64,000 nt of DNA from Chamaecrista fasciculata (GCA_003254925.1 QANZ01037276.1:85610-149609), one strand, 5' to 3'; positions 35,727-50,984 are shown, counted from the stretch's first letter. Numbers and translations are program-made. The notes: generated from the letters alone by a model not told the origin.

Positions 35727-38700
35727 TTATGAGGGAAAATTTTGTACGACCCTGTGATAGACTGAGGAGGAGGAGGAGGAGGAGGAGGAGGAAGAAGAAG
35801 AAGTTGCATGGTCAAGAATGTCATACATGATATTGTCCTTGTGCTCCTGTTTAGGCCTGAGGAAAGCTGTATCAACCTCTTTCAGCAGCTGCTGGTGCCT
35901 GGGAAGAAAAGACTGGATAGGAGGCATGGGCTTTACATAGTTAAAATTAAGTCCAGCCATAGCAAAATTTCCAGATGACGGAAGATTCAGAGGTAGTGAC
36001 ATTGGGAAGTCAGGGAAGTCTGAGGAAATAGAACCATCCTGGGGTGTAGCACGAGGGTCAGGAGTCAGTTGTTCGTAGGGGCCATAAGGCATAGCACTAC
36101 TCAAGGAAAAATACTTCATTGGGCATACAGAAGAAGATCCAAATTTTATATCATCACTAAAGTTTGCAACAAAACTGGGCCTTAGAAACTCTGGTTTTTT
36201 ATCAAAAATAGGTGCAAGGTGTTGAACTCGAGTATCTGGCTTAGGAGTACTAATATTCCCAGGTAATCCATTAGCACTACTTGAGTTAGTCTGGTTGTTA
36301 CTTCTTGCGGTGGGCACTTCATGGTTGTGTTTTCCCTCATAAGTAGTAATTACATATTTTAGATCATGAGAAGCCCTTTCAACATGTTTCCTTACTGGAC
36401 ATCCAGCACTTGTGCATTTGTAGTAGCTCCTGGAAGAGAACAAGAATAATATATATAAGCATACATTGATATATGCAACCCATGTCATGTCCCAAGTCTG
36501 AAACTCAATAAACTATTTAGAGCGTGGATGGATATATGCAACCCATAGATCGATCGAATACACCACTGATCACTTAGAAGAACAACTACGGAACACAAAT
36601 ATATGAAGACAGAATTAAAACAGATGCAAACATATGAATATCACAACTCTCAGTATTGTCTACATTACAAAAGTAGAAAAACGCATCACAGGTGCAAATC
36701 ATCCATGTTATTGCAGACTTACAAGTGCACAAATTAAAGAAAGGAGAGATCATTACCTAGGGTTTGGATTTCCTTTGACAACTTTTTGTCCATACTTACG
36801 CCAACGATAACCATCATCAAGTATGTCCACTTCAGTCTCAATTTGGATTACAACCCTTGGTTCACGGACAGCCCTAGAAGCAAAATTTGATTCGATCACG
36901 CAGCTCTCTTTCTTCCTATAAAATAACAAATGCAGACACGTGATTATTATGTATTGTTTTTATCAGACACTAGACACTAGTCACTAGTAGACAGTATCAA
37001 ATAGAAAATGAAATTAACCTTCTTTTTGACTCAGATTCCTCATCATCTCCATCCTCTTCAAGTGATATGCTTCCTTGAGTTGCTCCATCTTCGTCATCAT
37101 CTTGACAAGCAAGTGTAGAAGAAAGCTCCGGAATGTCCTCTGACTCAAACATAGAGGTAGGTTTGCCTTTGTTTGTTGACATAGGATCTGAGAGTTGTGT
37201 TACAACAGAGGTCGGGGACGTCCTTTCATGATTATCAGCCTTCCAATCCAAATTGTGTTTTATATCCTTCAGCCCCGATTGAATATTTCTCCAAATGGGA
37301 CCACCCTCAACTTTAACACTGCTTCCACCAATGTTTGAGTTTGACATCTCATCAGTAGAAAGTGTTGATCTGCGATTAGGATGAGGTTTTCCATGATTAT
37401 GACCACCCTTGTAGATAATTTCGGTTATTTGGCCATCCAGGGATCGTTCCACTTTTTTCTTGACCTGACAGTTAGGATGAGTGCATTTATAGTAGCTTCT
37501 AGGATATTCACTACCTTTTACTTGCTTCTGTCCATATTTTCTCCAGTTGTATCCATCCTCTGATGTTCTTACCACTCCCATTGAATGGGGTGTCTCTCTG
37601 TTGTCTCCTTCTACAAGATGATGTTGTCCCATATCCTTGTTAGCTCTTTTAGAAATACTGCTTCCGCCTGCAGCAGCTTCCTCAGAACCACATATTTGCA
37701 TGATCTCAGCATTGTTAGCATTACAAATTACATCATGTATCATTTTCACATCATCATATGAATGGACTTCACTTTTTGTTGCATGTCCTCTTGGAAATTC
37801 TGCTGGTATTGCAAAATCTAATGGTGGTTGAACTGGCACAAGTGTCTGGCAATCTGATATCCCTCCCTTTGCCATGATGGAATCATTCAAAACCTAATCA
37901 ATTCAAACAAGCCAAAGATTACTTTTGATTTTTATTAGGTTATTATTATTATTATTAAAATTCTTTGATATATTGAATCGGATCTGCGGAATATAGAGCT
38001 TATAGGCAGAGTCAATGAAGAGAAATCATGGAGATACTTGAATGGGCATTTGTTTTGAATTAATAGACAAACTTGTGGATCACTAGAAGAATTGAACTTT
38101 GAATGGAATGAATGGAGTTATGTCATTTGAGGCAGACACCAAGAAATGCATGATTGGGTTGTAGCTACGAAGTGAGGTCAGTTATGGGCACAATGCAAAC
38201 TGATGTATATATTTTGTTTAATTCATCGGTAGTATTATAATCATAAAAATAAAACCCTTAAAAAGCCCAAATTGCAGGTCTCCTCCATGTTAAACTGAAA
38301 GTGCAATTTAAGTGTGGTTGTTGGGAGACAAAAATTGCATAATGATGATGTTAAGTTAAGCGCATATATAATAGAATAGAAGAGTGAGTATATATAATAC
38401 CAGATGATGGGAAGCAGAGGAGAGAGGAGTGGAATTGAAAGAAGAAGCAGCATGAGGTTCAAGCAGGAAGGTTCCAGTGGTGGGAGATGGCAATGCCTAT
38501 ATATGAAGATTAATGAGGAATAAATATAATGGAATAGAAGAAGGAATTGAAGAAAGATAGTGAATGAGTTGTTACCTGAGAATTAGGAAGCATAATGGGA
38601 GAGTCAAGCAAAGCGGTGGGGCTGATACCGTCGGGTATAGTGAGACACGCTCCATCTGACCTCAATCCCCTTCTCTCTGCGATGCTTCGTTTACAACACG

Positions 38701-38752
38701 ACATTAGGATTTCATCATCATCATCATCATCACAACTCTTCTTGTCTCCCAT
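35727..38752 (-). CDS. Group I WRKY transcription factor (two WRKY domains)
   Basis: Supported coding exons are 38576-38752 (ATG at 38750-38752), 37019-37893, 36757-36915 and 35727-36429. They join in frame to 637 residues. The first exon has the SP-motif region [20 protein letters not shown]. The N-terminal WRKY domain reads [20 protein letters not shown] with C-x4-C ... HNH, and the C-terminal one [20 protein letters not shown] with C-x4-C ... HNH, split by the intron in the Pro-Arg codon pair typical of plant WRKY genes. Both bind W-box DNA (TTGACC/T). Acidic stretches ([17 protein letters not shown]) and a run of 13 Ser near the C terminus are present. Another exon-like block at 38401-38497 encodes [10 protein letters not shown] but breaks frame. 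The subfamily member is not assigned. Confidence 0.9.
38401..38497 (-). other. Possible frame-breaking (alternative) exon of the WRKY gene
   Basis: The block is bordered by ATATAG/GCATTG and CATCTG/GTATTA splice-like junctions and starts [12 protein letters not shown], the conserved phosphorylation (SP) motif of group I WRKY proteins that should follow exon 1. It is 97 nt, not a multiple of three. Including it makes exon 3 read into a stop (GGT TTT GAA TGA); skipping it keeps the frame. Either it is a poison exon, it uses a donor not recognised here, or one base is wrong. Confidence 0.5.
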
Positions 38753-40240
38753 CACTCTCAGTGCTAAGGTAGCTAGAGTTAGTTACTACTTAATTAGTTA
38801 CTATTAGTATAAGCCAATTCAGGCACTCTCATTCTCACTCGATCACAAATACCACGCTCTTTCTATTCTTCTATAGCTAATTAAGCTTCCTAACTAACAA
38901 TACAATACCAATCGCCAATTGCAGTTTCAGCTCCAAACCAGTAATGGAGCTGAAACCATTGGACCTGAGTATTTCAGACTCGTGCCTTAGTTTTTTAACA
39001 CAAAAACACCCTCTCACACTTACCTCTTTAACTTCCTCTAACTAGGAACCAAATCACATACAATTATTAACCTTTATTAGCACTAACTCCAACGCTTTTA
39101 GAGACCCATCGGGACACTTACATTCTTTTTCTTTCCCTTTTATTTCCTAATTATGAGATTTTGCCTTTTTTTTTCCTCCACCTCTAAACAGTGCCGCATT
39201 TATCTCTCTACGTGTCAGCCTTTCTTTAATTATCGAACCACCATAATTCCTTTTTATTCTATAAATAGATAAATAGATTACTATTTAACAAATCATAGAG
39301 ATTCGTAAATTACACAATATTGTTGGAGAGTTTTTACAAAATTCCTATTTCTTAGAAAAATGAAAAATAGATTATAGAGGGGAAGATAAGAGTGCATCCC
39401 CATCTGCGAAAAATCTTGAGGTTAGATTGGCATGGAACCACAGGAGACACTTAAAGGACGCGTGGGAATTTTTGAGGTAGTTAGGCTAAAATGAACTCCG
39501 GAAGAAATGACATGTAAAAAATTCCTACCCACATGTCAGATCTTACCTTAAAACAGGACTTCAGTTTTTAAGGAATTTCGTTGCACAAATCAAATCTATT
39601 AGCAGTAGAATTCGGATCTTAATTTTTAGATCTCAACTGATTTGATACTCTCACTTTTCTAGTTTAAGTCCATTTTCTATTTTTATTGCAGCTTGCAAGC
39701 AATTTATAGCTGGCTAAATATCAGACAATGAAAATAATACAATAAAAAAGAAAGAAAAATAGGGAAAACAGGTCTCTAGAAGTGGTAATTAATAAACTAT
39801 CTTACCACTTCTTTGTAAAAAAAAAAAAACAAAATAAACTATAAAAAAAGATTTGGGACACGGATGTATTGTGTTGCTCAATGGCAATACTCATTACCAA
39901 TAAGCTTGGGAGGGGAGACTCGAGAGTCCAAGATCATTGATGCCTCTTCACCTTTTCATTCATAGTCCTTGTCATCAACTAATGAAATAAATAATTTAAA
40001 AAGAATGATAAGCGCAACAATTACAATTTTAGAATATAACTGAGTTGTGTTGTTTTGTTGAATAGCCAATGGTAGTTAGTTTAGTAATAGTAACACTGAA
40101 CAGTAAATTCACAGCCCCCAAAACAAAACACTAATATTTAAAATGAAATTGCTGTTAATTCTAGAAAGCATGATGAGGGTTGACAAAGTAGAGAAGCAAA
40201 CCAAATTATACATAATCCAAAGCATTATAGATATATAGAT
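38753..40240. other. WRKY promoter and spacer to seipin
   Basis: The stretch contains the WRKY 5' UTR/promoter and, near 40200, the 3' UTR of the minus-strand seipin gene. It is AT-rich with a poly-A run (39819-39830). No gene is seen. Confidence 0.5.
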
Positions 40241-41483
40241 TCAATGTAAGCAGACGGATTCAGAATCAGCCGCATCAGTGTGATCTTCAAGGACGGTGGT
40301 GGTGACATGATCATCTTGTGTAGTGACGCTAATGCCGGAAGCCGAGGAGCCCATGGCTTCTGAAGCATCAAGTATGGCTTTCCTCTTGCTTCTGGTTCGT
40401 CGCCAGTTTGTCAACAAGGACTCTGAAACGGATGAAAGCTCCTCAGTTTTATGATCACCTTCCATCATAATTTGTGATGCTTCTAATTTCCTGGTGGTGA
40501 GTTGTGTAGCCTTGAAATAGTAGAGAAAGAGGAGAGGTCTCCAGCAACAAACGAGAATCATAAGCAGCACAAGGTAGATATACAAGGGGACCCACACATA
40601 AAATGTCCACTTCCAAGTGTGAAGCAGTTGTTTGGGCCAAGAAGGTAGATGCGAGTGGATGACGATTTCAGCTTCGTATATCTGTGGGAGTGATGAAGTT
40701 CCTACTCTTGGGCTCAAAGAAACCCTGATTGCTCTGCTTCTGCTTCTTGGGTTGCTGCTTTCCTTGTGCTTGGCCATTTCTACTACACTTATCTTCTGGG
40801 TTTCATCAGAGATTCCCAACAATAGCGGCAAGCCCAGAATAAATGTCCGTGCCACTCGAATTGGGAAGCTTCTATACCGCAACATGCACGCCCTGCTACC
40901 TTTCGCAATCACATTTCCCTTTTCTGATACCACTTCCGCGCTCAACTGCATTATACTCATTCTTAGTTGTTACCACGGCCGAATCTTAATTTAATTTATT
41001 AAAAGACATACATGGTACCTGAAAGACGCCGATCTCTCTATTGAAATGAGACTCGGGCATGAGGAGGTTTAAGGAAATGTGAAATGTGTGGCCAACTGGA
41101 ACTTGATTGCTGCCAATGTCATCAAAGGAAAAGACAGCGGAAGGGTGAGCATGAGTGTAGTCGAAATGCAACTTTTCCCTAAGGAAGACAGGTTCCTCCA
41201 CCCACAAACGAACCAAACCAACACCCACAACAACAGCCAGCATCAGAACCAAAAGCAGAACCATGCAAACATAAGCAACACTCAGGAAGCCAAGTCCCAG
41301 CCTCTTAAGCAAGAGACTTGTGATGTTGGAGTTGGAGTTTGCTGTTTCAACACTAGTCGAGCGGAACAGGGAAAACACAGAAACCCAGCTACTATAGATC
41401 ATATCCGCTTGGAGGGATATAAGTTTTGCCATCCAATCTGATGATTTTGGCAAAAGAGGGTACCGCATTTCGTCTTCCTCCAT
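40241..41483 (-). CDS. SEI1: Seipin (lipid-droplet biogenesis protein)
   Basis: Two exons, 41019-41483 and 40241-40945, join in frame at FNREIGVFQ/LSAEVVSEKG and give 389 residues. A long hydrophobic segment near residues 55-90 (LGFLSVAYVCMVLLLVLMLA) and a second near 270-300 (FYVWVPLYIYLVLLMILVCC) flank a lumenal domain with EPVFLREKLHFDYTHAHPSA and VPVGHTFHISLNLLMPESHF. These are hallmark seipin sequences. Family knowledge: seipin oligomers sit at ER-lipid-droplet junctions and control droplet size. The first in-frame ATG (MEEDEMRYPL) sets the start; the ORF is open further upstream but without ATG. Length is close to Arabidopsis SEIPIN1. It lies next to RraA and MBS relatives in Arabidopsis as well. 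Confidence 0.93.
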
Positions 41484-42608
41484 CGGATCGGAGTAGGTAG
41501 ACTGAGCCTCACACTGCTTGCATACATATGATATAGATGAGACGCAAATTAACAAGAGAATCTTCAACAAATTGGTCAAGTGTTGAATGGAACCGCAGCA
41601 CACGTGTCATGTGCATGAGCAGGATACGATGTCGTGGCAATATTGCATCAACTGCTAGCACTGACGGTCCTTTAAGATAGACACGACAACTCTTATCCTT
41701 CAACACTTTTCAATTCTCATTCAACCCAAAAAAACAAATCCTCTTAATTATATCTGTGGTGGGACCCAGAAAATTGACCTTTTCCTGCGGCCGGGATTAA
41801 CAGGAGGGACATCCTTATTAAATTTCTCATCTCTTCTTCTCGATGGACCTCATCGATCCAACAACTCAAAATGACGTTGGAGATACATAGAATATAGATG
41901 CATCAATAATATTGCAACATTTTCTTTAAAATAATACCACCAAGATCCAAGAAATTTCGAAATATATATGTTTCACCTCCAAATTGGCGTTCCTTGTTAA
42001 ACTGGACATAAATCTCAGTAGCTTTTGGATCAGACGTTTCATTTCATAATAGAAACCTATGCATGCATGCTGTACATTTTTATACCTTCGCTTACTCAGT
42101 TTTTTCTTGAATAGATGGCAAAACTGCAGCGAAACATAAATTGCGATCTAGCTAGAAACTCCAAATGCAGACTACAAAGGCAAGCTGCAGGGTCGCAGTT
42201 TCTACAAAGTTTTTCAATCTTGAACAAATTAAAGAGTATGGCTTCACGTAAGCTATTGCCCTGAGACATCCCAATTTTACAAACTGACGCATCAGAATTC
42301 AGAACTAATTTCTATGTTTGGTCTTTCTCACATAGCATCTTACAGCACCAAAGGGATGCTGATAAAATAGAGGTTCAGTTGTTAGTTATAGAGTTTGTTG
42401 GTATTTTTCTGTTAGTATTACACAGTCGTTAGCCTCAGTTCTCTGTGTATAAATATCATCATCATGTACTCCAAGCTAATACAATTGAATTCATTTAAAT
42501 TACAAAATTTCATTTCATTGCATTTCTCTTTCAGATGCAGATCTCCGTACTTTCACCGGATATTGTTTCTTTTGGAAACCGTCTATCAATAATCAAATGA
42601 AGAAACAT
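41484..42608. other. Intergenic: seipin promoter and PPR 3' flank with LTR-like remnant
   Basis: At about 42357-42560 a segment has GTTGTTAGTTATAGAG, then CTGTGTATAAATATCATC and CTAATACAATTGAATTC, a layout typical of plant Ty1/copia LTRs. No partner LTR or target duplication was found. The rest is AT-rich non-coding. Confidence 0.4.
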
Positions 42609-44642
42609 TCACCAATAGTCGCCACAAGAGCAGATACCATCCTTAAAATGATGGAATCTATGAGCATCCCTCACAATGATTTCCCTTCCTGTAACCTTGG
42701 TAATATACTTGGTAGCCACATGACAATCCCCACAAACTCTAAGATTCTTCTTGATTCTGATGATGCTCTCTGGTCTTGTATTCAAGAGCCCAAAAGCTAT
42801 TGCCAATTTCTCACTGTGCGCATATAACATGCTCTCTTTCGTCTCTTCGTCCACATCATGTAATACAAGGTTCAAATCTGGTGTATACCCTTCTTGACGA
42901 ATTCTACCTATTATTTTTTTCAATTCTGCATAAATTAAATCAGCCATTGGATGTGACCTATCCCCAGCAACGAATGTATGTACCTTGTTCTTAACCTCTA
43001 TAACCGTGTGGCCGGCAATTTTCCTCACCCTTCTCTGTTTCATTTGAGTTCTAAGCTTATGGGCTTCTATTCCTTTACCACGAGAAGCGTAAATGTTGGC
43101 CAAGAGAACGTAACGACCAGCATTATCGGGGTCTAACTCAAAAAGATATCTTGCTGCAAGTTCGGCCATTTCTACATTTGAGTGAATTCTACATGCGCCG
43201 AGCAGTGCTCCCCAGACACCTGCACTTGGCTTTATTGGCATCTTCTGAATAAACTCAAGGGCTTCAGATAATCGCCCAGCACGGCCTAAGAGATCGACCA
43301 TGCATGCATAATGCTCAGAACCTGGTGTGATCTCAAAGTCTCTACTCATGGAATGAAAGCACTTCCATCCTTCACGTATTAATCCACCATGACTGCATGC
43401 TGACAGAACTGAGACAAACGTTATATGATCAGGTTTCAGCACCGCCTTCATCTGATCAAATAAGTTCAGAGCTTCAATAGAATGGCCATGCATCCCATAT
43501 CCCGAAATCATGGTGCTCCATGAGATTACATTTTTCTCCTGCATATGATCGAAAATCCGTCTGGCATACCCCAGACTTCCACATTTCACATAGAGATCCA
43601 CTATCGAAGTTTCAAGAGATACTTGATTTAGGAAGTAGTTCCGAATTACAAAAGCATGAAGAAAACGCGCTTGCTGGAAAGATGCCAAATTTGAACAAGC
43701 AGAAACTACGCCCAGAAGGGTCACCAAATCAGGATGGATTTCTAGTACGATCATCTGTTTGAAGAGCTCCAAGGCCTTCAGCGGCATATCGGCCTGCGCG
43801 TAAGATTCAATCATGGATGCCCAAGACACCAAATCCTTGTCAACTATCCCATCAAAGAAAGTTCGAGCCACATCCATCCTCCCGCATCTCGCATACATTC
43901 TCATTGCAGCATTTTGTACTGATCTATCTAAATCAAGTCCATTGTCCGTCACTGACCTACAAACATCAGCAGCCTCATTTTCTGTGCGTACGCATGACAT
44001 AGCGTTTAAGATAGCAGGTCTGTTTGGTGTAATCCCAATGGCCAACATCTGCGAGAACAGGAGGAGCCCTTGGTAGTAGCACCCACTTTGGGCGTGGGCA
44101 CCAATCATTGAGCTCCAAGAAACAACATTTTTGTCAGGCAAGTTATCAAACACCTGGCGTGCAATGTCAAGGCGCCCACACTTAGCATACATATTCAACA
44201 GGGAGTTAGCCACAGTGAGGTCGGAATCATAGCTAAGATGCAGGGCAATGGCATGAACTTGAATACCGAACCGATAATCTCGTAGACAAGCACAAGCCTT
44301 GAGAAGGGGTGGGAAGGTGAAATTGTCGGGTAGGATAGCTAGTCGTCGCATTTGGGTGTAGAGTGCGAGAGAACGGTGATAGAGGGCATTGTGGAGGAAG
44401 CCATGGATCATGACATTCCACAAAAAGACATCGGAGTGAGAATGAGAATGAGAAGCGGCAGAGAATAAGTGCGAAGCGAGGGAGATGGAACCCAGAGAGA
44501 GATATTGGGCGATAAGGTTGGTGGAAAAGAAGAGGTTGAGGTGAAGGTGGGATCTCAGCAAGCAGGCGTGTACACATTTCAGAGATTGGACGCTCTTGCA
44601 CTCTTTAATCACTGCAATGCAACTCTCGGGACGCAATCGCAT
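42609..44642 (-). CDS. Pentatricopeptide repeat protein, PLS class with DYW domain
   Basis: An intronless 677-residue ORF, as usual for plant PPR genes. Repeats of PPR type run through most of the protein, for example NMYAKCGRLDIARQVFDNLP with NVVSWSSMIGAHAQSGCYYQ, DLVSWASMIESYAQ and NVISWSTMISGYGMHGHSIE. They are followed by E/E+ motifs (GVWGALLGACRIHSNVEMAE) and a terminal DYW domain with HSEKLAIAFG (His609 and Glu611) and the CGDCHVATKYI and CSCGDYW zinc ligands. Family knowledge: such proteins bind organellar RNA sequence-specifically and deaminate cytidine to uridine. The catalytic H-x-E and C-x2-C are intact. Target site and organelle cannot be read off. Confidence 0.95.
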   Translation of the reverse strand: MRLRPESCIAVIKECKSVQSLKCVHACLLRSHLHLNLFFSTNLIAQYLSLGSISLASHLFSAASHSHSHSDVFLWNVMIHGFLHNALYHRSLALYTQMRRLAILPDNFTFPPLLKACACLRDYRFGIQVHAIALHLSYDSDLTVANSLLNMYAKCGRLDIARQVFDNLPDKNVVSWSSMIGAHAQSGCYYQGLLLFSQMLAIGITPNRPAILNAMSCVRTENEAADVCRSVTDNGLDLDRSVQNAAMRMYARCGRMDVARTFFDGIVDKDLVSWASMIESYAQADMPLKALELFKQMIVLEIHPDLVTLLGVVSACSNLASFQQARFLHAFVIRNYFLNQVSLETSIVDLYVKCGSLGYARRIFDHMQEKNVISWSTMISGYGMHGHSIEALNLFDQMKAVLKPDHITFVSVLSACSHGGLIREGWKCFHSMSRDFEITPGSEHYACMVDLLGRAGRLSEALEFIQKMPIKPSAGVWGALLGACRIHSNVEMAELAARYLFELDPDNAGRYVLLANIYASRGKGIEAHKLRTQMKQRRVRKIAGHTVIEVKNKVHTFVAGDRSHPMADLIYAELKKIIGRIRQEGYTPDLNLVLHDVDEETKESMLYAHSEKLAIAFGLLNTRPESIIRIKKNLRVCGDCHVATKYITKVTGREIIVRDAHRFHHFKDGICSCGDYW

Positions 44643-45471
44643 ATTAATCTACTTCTCGACGACTTGATTTAATTTATGTCCTTCAATTTCATTTCAGTTC
44701 AATTTGTGACGGTGCTAGCGGGAGACGCGAGGCATTCTTTTCCAACTTCATTCGGTCTAATATAATAATCCGATTAGTAAATTATTCGATGACTATCTCA
44801 ATAATTATAGTCTATTTCGTTTCATATGGAACAACTCAAGTTCTTGACTATCACTGGTCAATTAGAGAGCCTTAATTCCATCGCATTAGCTATATATCAG
44901 GAATTCGGCATACCTCCTCTAGAAGAACGCGTTTGCAAAACAAGGCCGACCGTAAGATTCTGTCACGACTTGGAATTTGATTTCTAAGTAATTTCGCACC
45001 ACTAAATATTACTTATAGCAGGAGACAGGAGTGTTGCTTGGTAAATGTTTCACTTTCTTCGCTCCAGCCAAAAAATTGTGCTACTCTTACGATCGAGTCA
45101 CTCACTAGTCATCAGTGTCACCATTTAATTTGATGGTGGAAAATCATTTTATTTTGTTTTGTTTTTAAGGATGAATGGATTCTGCCATTGTGGCTCGATT
45201 TGTTTTAGAAACGCGAAACAATTGAGAGGAAGTGAACGAAAAAAGTAAATAATAATGAAAGAAAAGGCATGTATGCATGTATTAATTGAGGACAGCAATT
45301 GAAAGCATGGATAGATGAAATTGGAAGAAGAGGGAGAAAACAAATAGTGGAACCTTATAGTTTGAGTGTACTAGTGTAATGTAAATGTTATTTTGACTTG
45401 AGTGGGTAAAGAGTAGAGTGAAGAACGTAAGAGAGGAAGCAGGAGAAGCATGGGATGTATAGAGAATCAAA
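44643..45471. other. Intergenic: PPR promoter and RraA 3' flank
   Basis: AT-rich sequence without recognised coding content. The right-hand 200 bp is probable 3' UTR of the minus-strand RraA-like gene. Confidence 0.5.
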
Positions 45472-45972
45472 TCAAAGGGAAATCTCAGTGTTGGAGATGA
45501 GTATTCCATCAGTGTCGGCATAAAGCCATTGGCCATCGCAGATCCTAGTGCCGGCGATGTAAACAGGAACATGCTTTTCTCCCATGCCTTTCTTATTGGC
45601 TTTCATGGGATGGGAAGCCAGAGCTCTGACCCCAATATCACAACCATTGATCTCATCCACATCTCTGATACATCCATTCACCACAATCCCAGCCCATCCA
45701 TTGTTGTGTGCTTGAACAACAGGGTTCCCACCCAATATTGCACACCTCACACTACCACCTCCATCCACCACAAGCACTCTTCCATTCCCTTTCTCCTCAA
45801 GCAACTCCCGAACCAACACGTTGTCTTCAAATACCTTGAGCGTCACTACTGCTCCACTAAACACTTGTCGCCGACCATATATCTGAAACACTGGCTTTAA
45901 CGCCCGAAGCTCCCCACTCACTACTAGCTGAGGATTTGCATCACATAGCTCTGCAGTTGTCACCAACGCCAT
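45472..45972 (-). CDS. RraA-like protein (putative 4-hydroxy-4-methyl-2-oxoglutarate aldolase)
   Basis: 166 residues from MALVTTAELCDANPQLVVSG; the upstream in-frame extension is unlike the family, so this ATG is chosen. Motifs include GRRQVFSGAVVTLKVFEDN, VLVVDGGGSVRCAILGGN and AGIVVNGCIRDVDEI, the last holding the Arg-Asp pair used for substrate and metal in the class II HMG/CHA aldolase fold. Family knowledge: bacterial RraA inhibits RNase E, while plant and bacterial relatives have been assayed as HMG aldolase and oxaloacetate decarboxylase; the plant role is unclear. The length equals plant homologues. No intron interrupts the coding part; a 5' UTR intron is possible. Confidence 0.93.
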   Translation of the reverse strand: MALVTTAELCDANPQLVVSGELRALKPVFQIYGRRQVFSGAVVTLKVFEDNVLVRELLEEKGNGRVLVVDGGGSVRCAILGGNPVVQAHNNGWAGIVVNGCIRDVDEINGCDIGVRALASHPMKANKKGMGEKHVPVYIAGTRICDGQWLYADTDGILISNTEISL

Positions 45973-46832
45973 TATATTATATAACTTTACTCCTAGCTCC
46001 CACAACCTACCTGAACACTTACCAACAAACATCACTCCTACTTAAGCTTATACATACATACAAAGAGGACAAGATCAGAGGATATATATGATGATAAATT
46101 AAAGCAGTATGTATAATCCAACAGAGGATGGTGAAACAAATAAATTGTGAGGAATCAATTACAACATACAATTAATTAAACAATGAAATAGAGCACAAAT
46201 CCAAATAAATGAGAAAACCGGCCGCATCAATAAAATCCAAGAACATGGAGGTGACTTAATTAGTAGAGGGAAAAAATTTACAAGGCCAATAGATGGTAGG
46301 TAAAACAAGAGAGGGAATTGAAGGATTCAGAAAATAGAAAGTTAGAAACAATCGGCATCCAAGTAGACTACCTTACCGGATGAATGAAGATGATAAATAG
46401 ATCTGATTGTGGAGGGAGTGAGGATTCAGAAATTTGTCCACACCACAGCACCAAAGGAATCCCTCCAGCTACAAGTTGTGAAGTTGGAGTCTTCCACTGG
46501 GGTCATCTTATAAATACTTAAATATACTGTTTCCTACAATCATTTTTCGCTTTTCTCTCCTTCCTTCCCTTCTTCACCCTAATTGATTTTAATACAATTT
46601 TACAAACCTACCATCCACAAATTAATCTAACCTTCTACACCATTCTCATCTGTTGCAACTGGCCATTCCGTAAGTGGTGTTTCTACGAGGAAAAAAATAT
46701 ACATGGAAACACAAGCCTACATGTTAATAAATATTTTAAGATTTTCAAAATTTTAAATTATAAAACTTAATTATCTTAATTATATTTAAAATAAAAACTT
46801 AATTAATTAAATAATCTCTCGTATTTTTTTTT
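45973..46832. other. RraA upstream region, AT-rich, up to gap
   Basis: Contains the likely 5' UTR and promoter of the RraA-like gene, then AT-rich DNA ending at 423 Ns (46833-47255). No other gene is seen. Confidence 0.5.
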
Positions 46833-47515
46833 NNNNNNNNNNNNNNNNNNNNNNNNNNNNNNNNNNNNNNNNNNNNNNNNNNNNNNNNNNNNNNNNNNNN
46901 NNNNNNNNNNNNNNNNNNNNNNNNNNNNNNNNNNNNNNNNNNNNNNNNNNNNNNNNNNNNNNNNNNNNNNNNNNNNNNNNNNNNNNNNNNNNNNNNNNNN
47001 NNNNNNNNNNNNNNNNNNNNNNNNNNNNNNNNNNNNNNNNNNNNNNNNNNNNNNNNNNNNNNNNNNNNNNNNNNNNNNNNNNNNNNNNNNNNNNNNNNNN
47101 NNNNNNNNNNNNNNNNNNNNNNNNNNNNNNNNNNNNNNNNNNNNNNNNNNNNNNNNNNNNNNNNNNNNNNNNNNNNNNNNNNNNNNNNNNNNNNNNNNNN
47201 NNNNNNNNNNNNNNNNNNNNNNNNNNNNNNNNNNNNNNNNNNNNNNNNNNNNNNNGTGTATACGAGGAGTGTATATCACTAGTCCCTCCAAAAGGTCCGA
47301 GGGAGGTGTCCTCGCCGTCGGCTTCCGAGGGGTGTATACGAGGAGTGTATATCACTAGTCCCTCCAAGAGGTCCGAGGGAGGTGTCCTCGCCGTCGGCTT
47401 CCGAGGGGTGTATACGAGGAGTGTATATCACTAGTCCCTCCAAAAGGTCCGAGGGAGGTGTCCTCGTCGTCGGCTTCCGAGGGGTATATACGAGGAGTGT
47501 ATATCACCCACGTTA
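46833..47515. repeat. 76-bp tandem repeat array beside an assembly gap
   Basis: Units begin at 47256, 47332, 47408 and (variant, partial) 47484 with a strict 76-bp period. Each reads GTGTATACGAGGAGTGTATA, then CACTAGTCCCTCC and a GC-rich part AGGTCCGAGGGAGGTGTCCT. Copies differ at only a few positions. The array runs into the 423-N gap at 46833-47255, which probably conceals more copies. The long ORFs through the gap are artefacts. Confidence 0.9.
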
Positions 47516-47975
47516 TAGAGAAAGATTGGGAGAGAGAAACACAACCCACGTTCTCAACCCATTTTCTAGTTTTTTATTTAATTTATAATTATAATATGAA
47601 CAATTATGTATTATTTAATTGATTAATTAAAGTTTAGCCTTAAGTTAAAAAAATAAAAATAACCAGAAAGGAATGGAGCCCTATTAAATTATAAAAAAGT
47701 ACAATAACCACATAAACACCACGTCACCACGTAAATTTCATCAAGAAATGACAGTAGGATAGAAAACTCAGACATTGAAGGAGATCCTAGGCACTTAAAT
47801 TGACTTGTAAACAAGTCGAAGTGTATTATTGAAAACAAAGGTACCGAGAACCCAGATTTGAGACTAGAATTTTCATCTAATTAACCAGATAAACGACATC
47901 AAATTGGCCAATTCTCCAAATCCTATTTCATTCCCTCCACTTTATTTTTAGATGTTGCCAGCCACGAGTGACATT

Positions 47976-50883
<2,908 letters not shown>

Positions 50884-50984
50884 TGCCAATCGACCATCAA
50901 TTCTCTCTCTCAATTCAGAATATTTTCTCCTCCATTATTTTATTTAGTACTTGTGTCCTCTTCCTCACGGTAGAAATATATAAA

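Noticed and set aside
46803-47367. 160-186 codon ORFs through the gap and 76-bp repeat
   Set aside because: Ns plus translation of a tandem repeat whose period is not a multiple of three.
47256-47515. CRISPR-like array
   Set aside because: Contiguous 76-bp tandem units without unique spacers, in a plant nuclear genome; an ordinary minisatellite.
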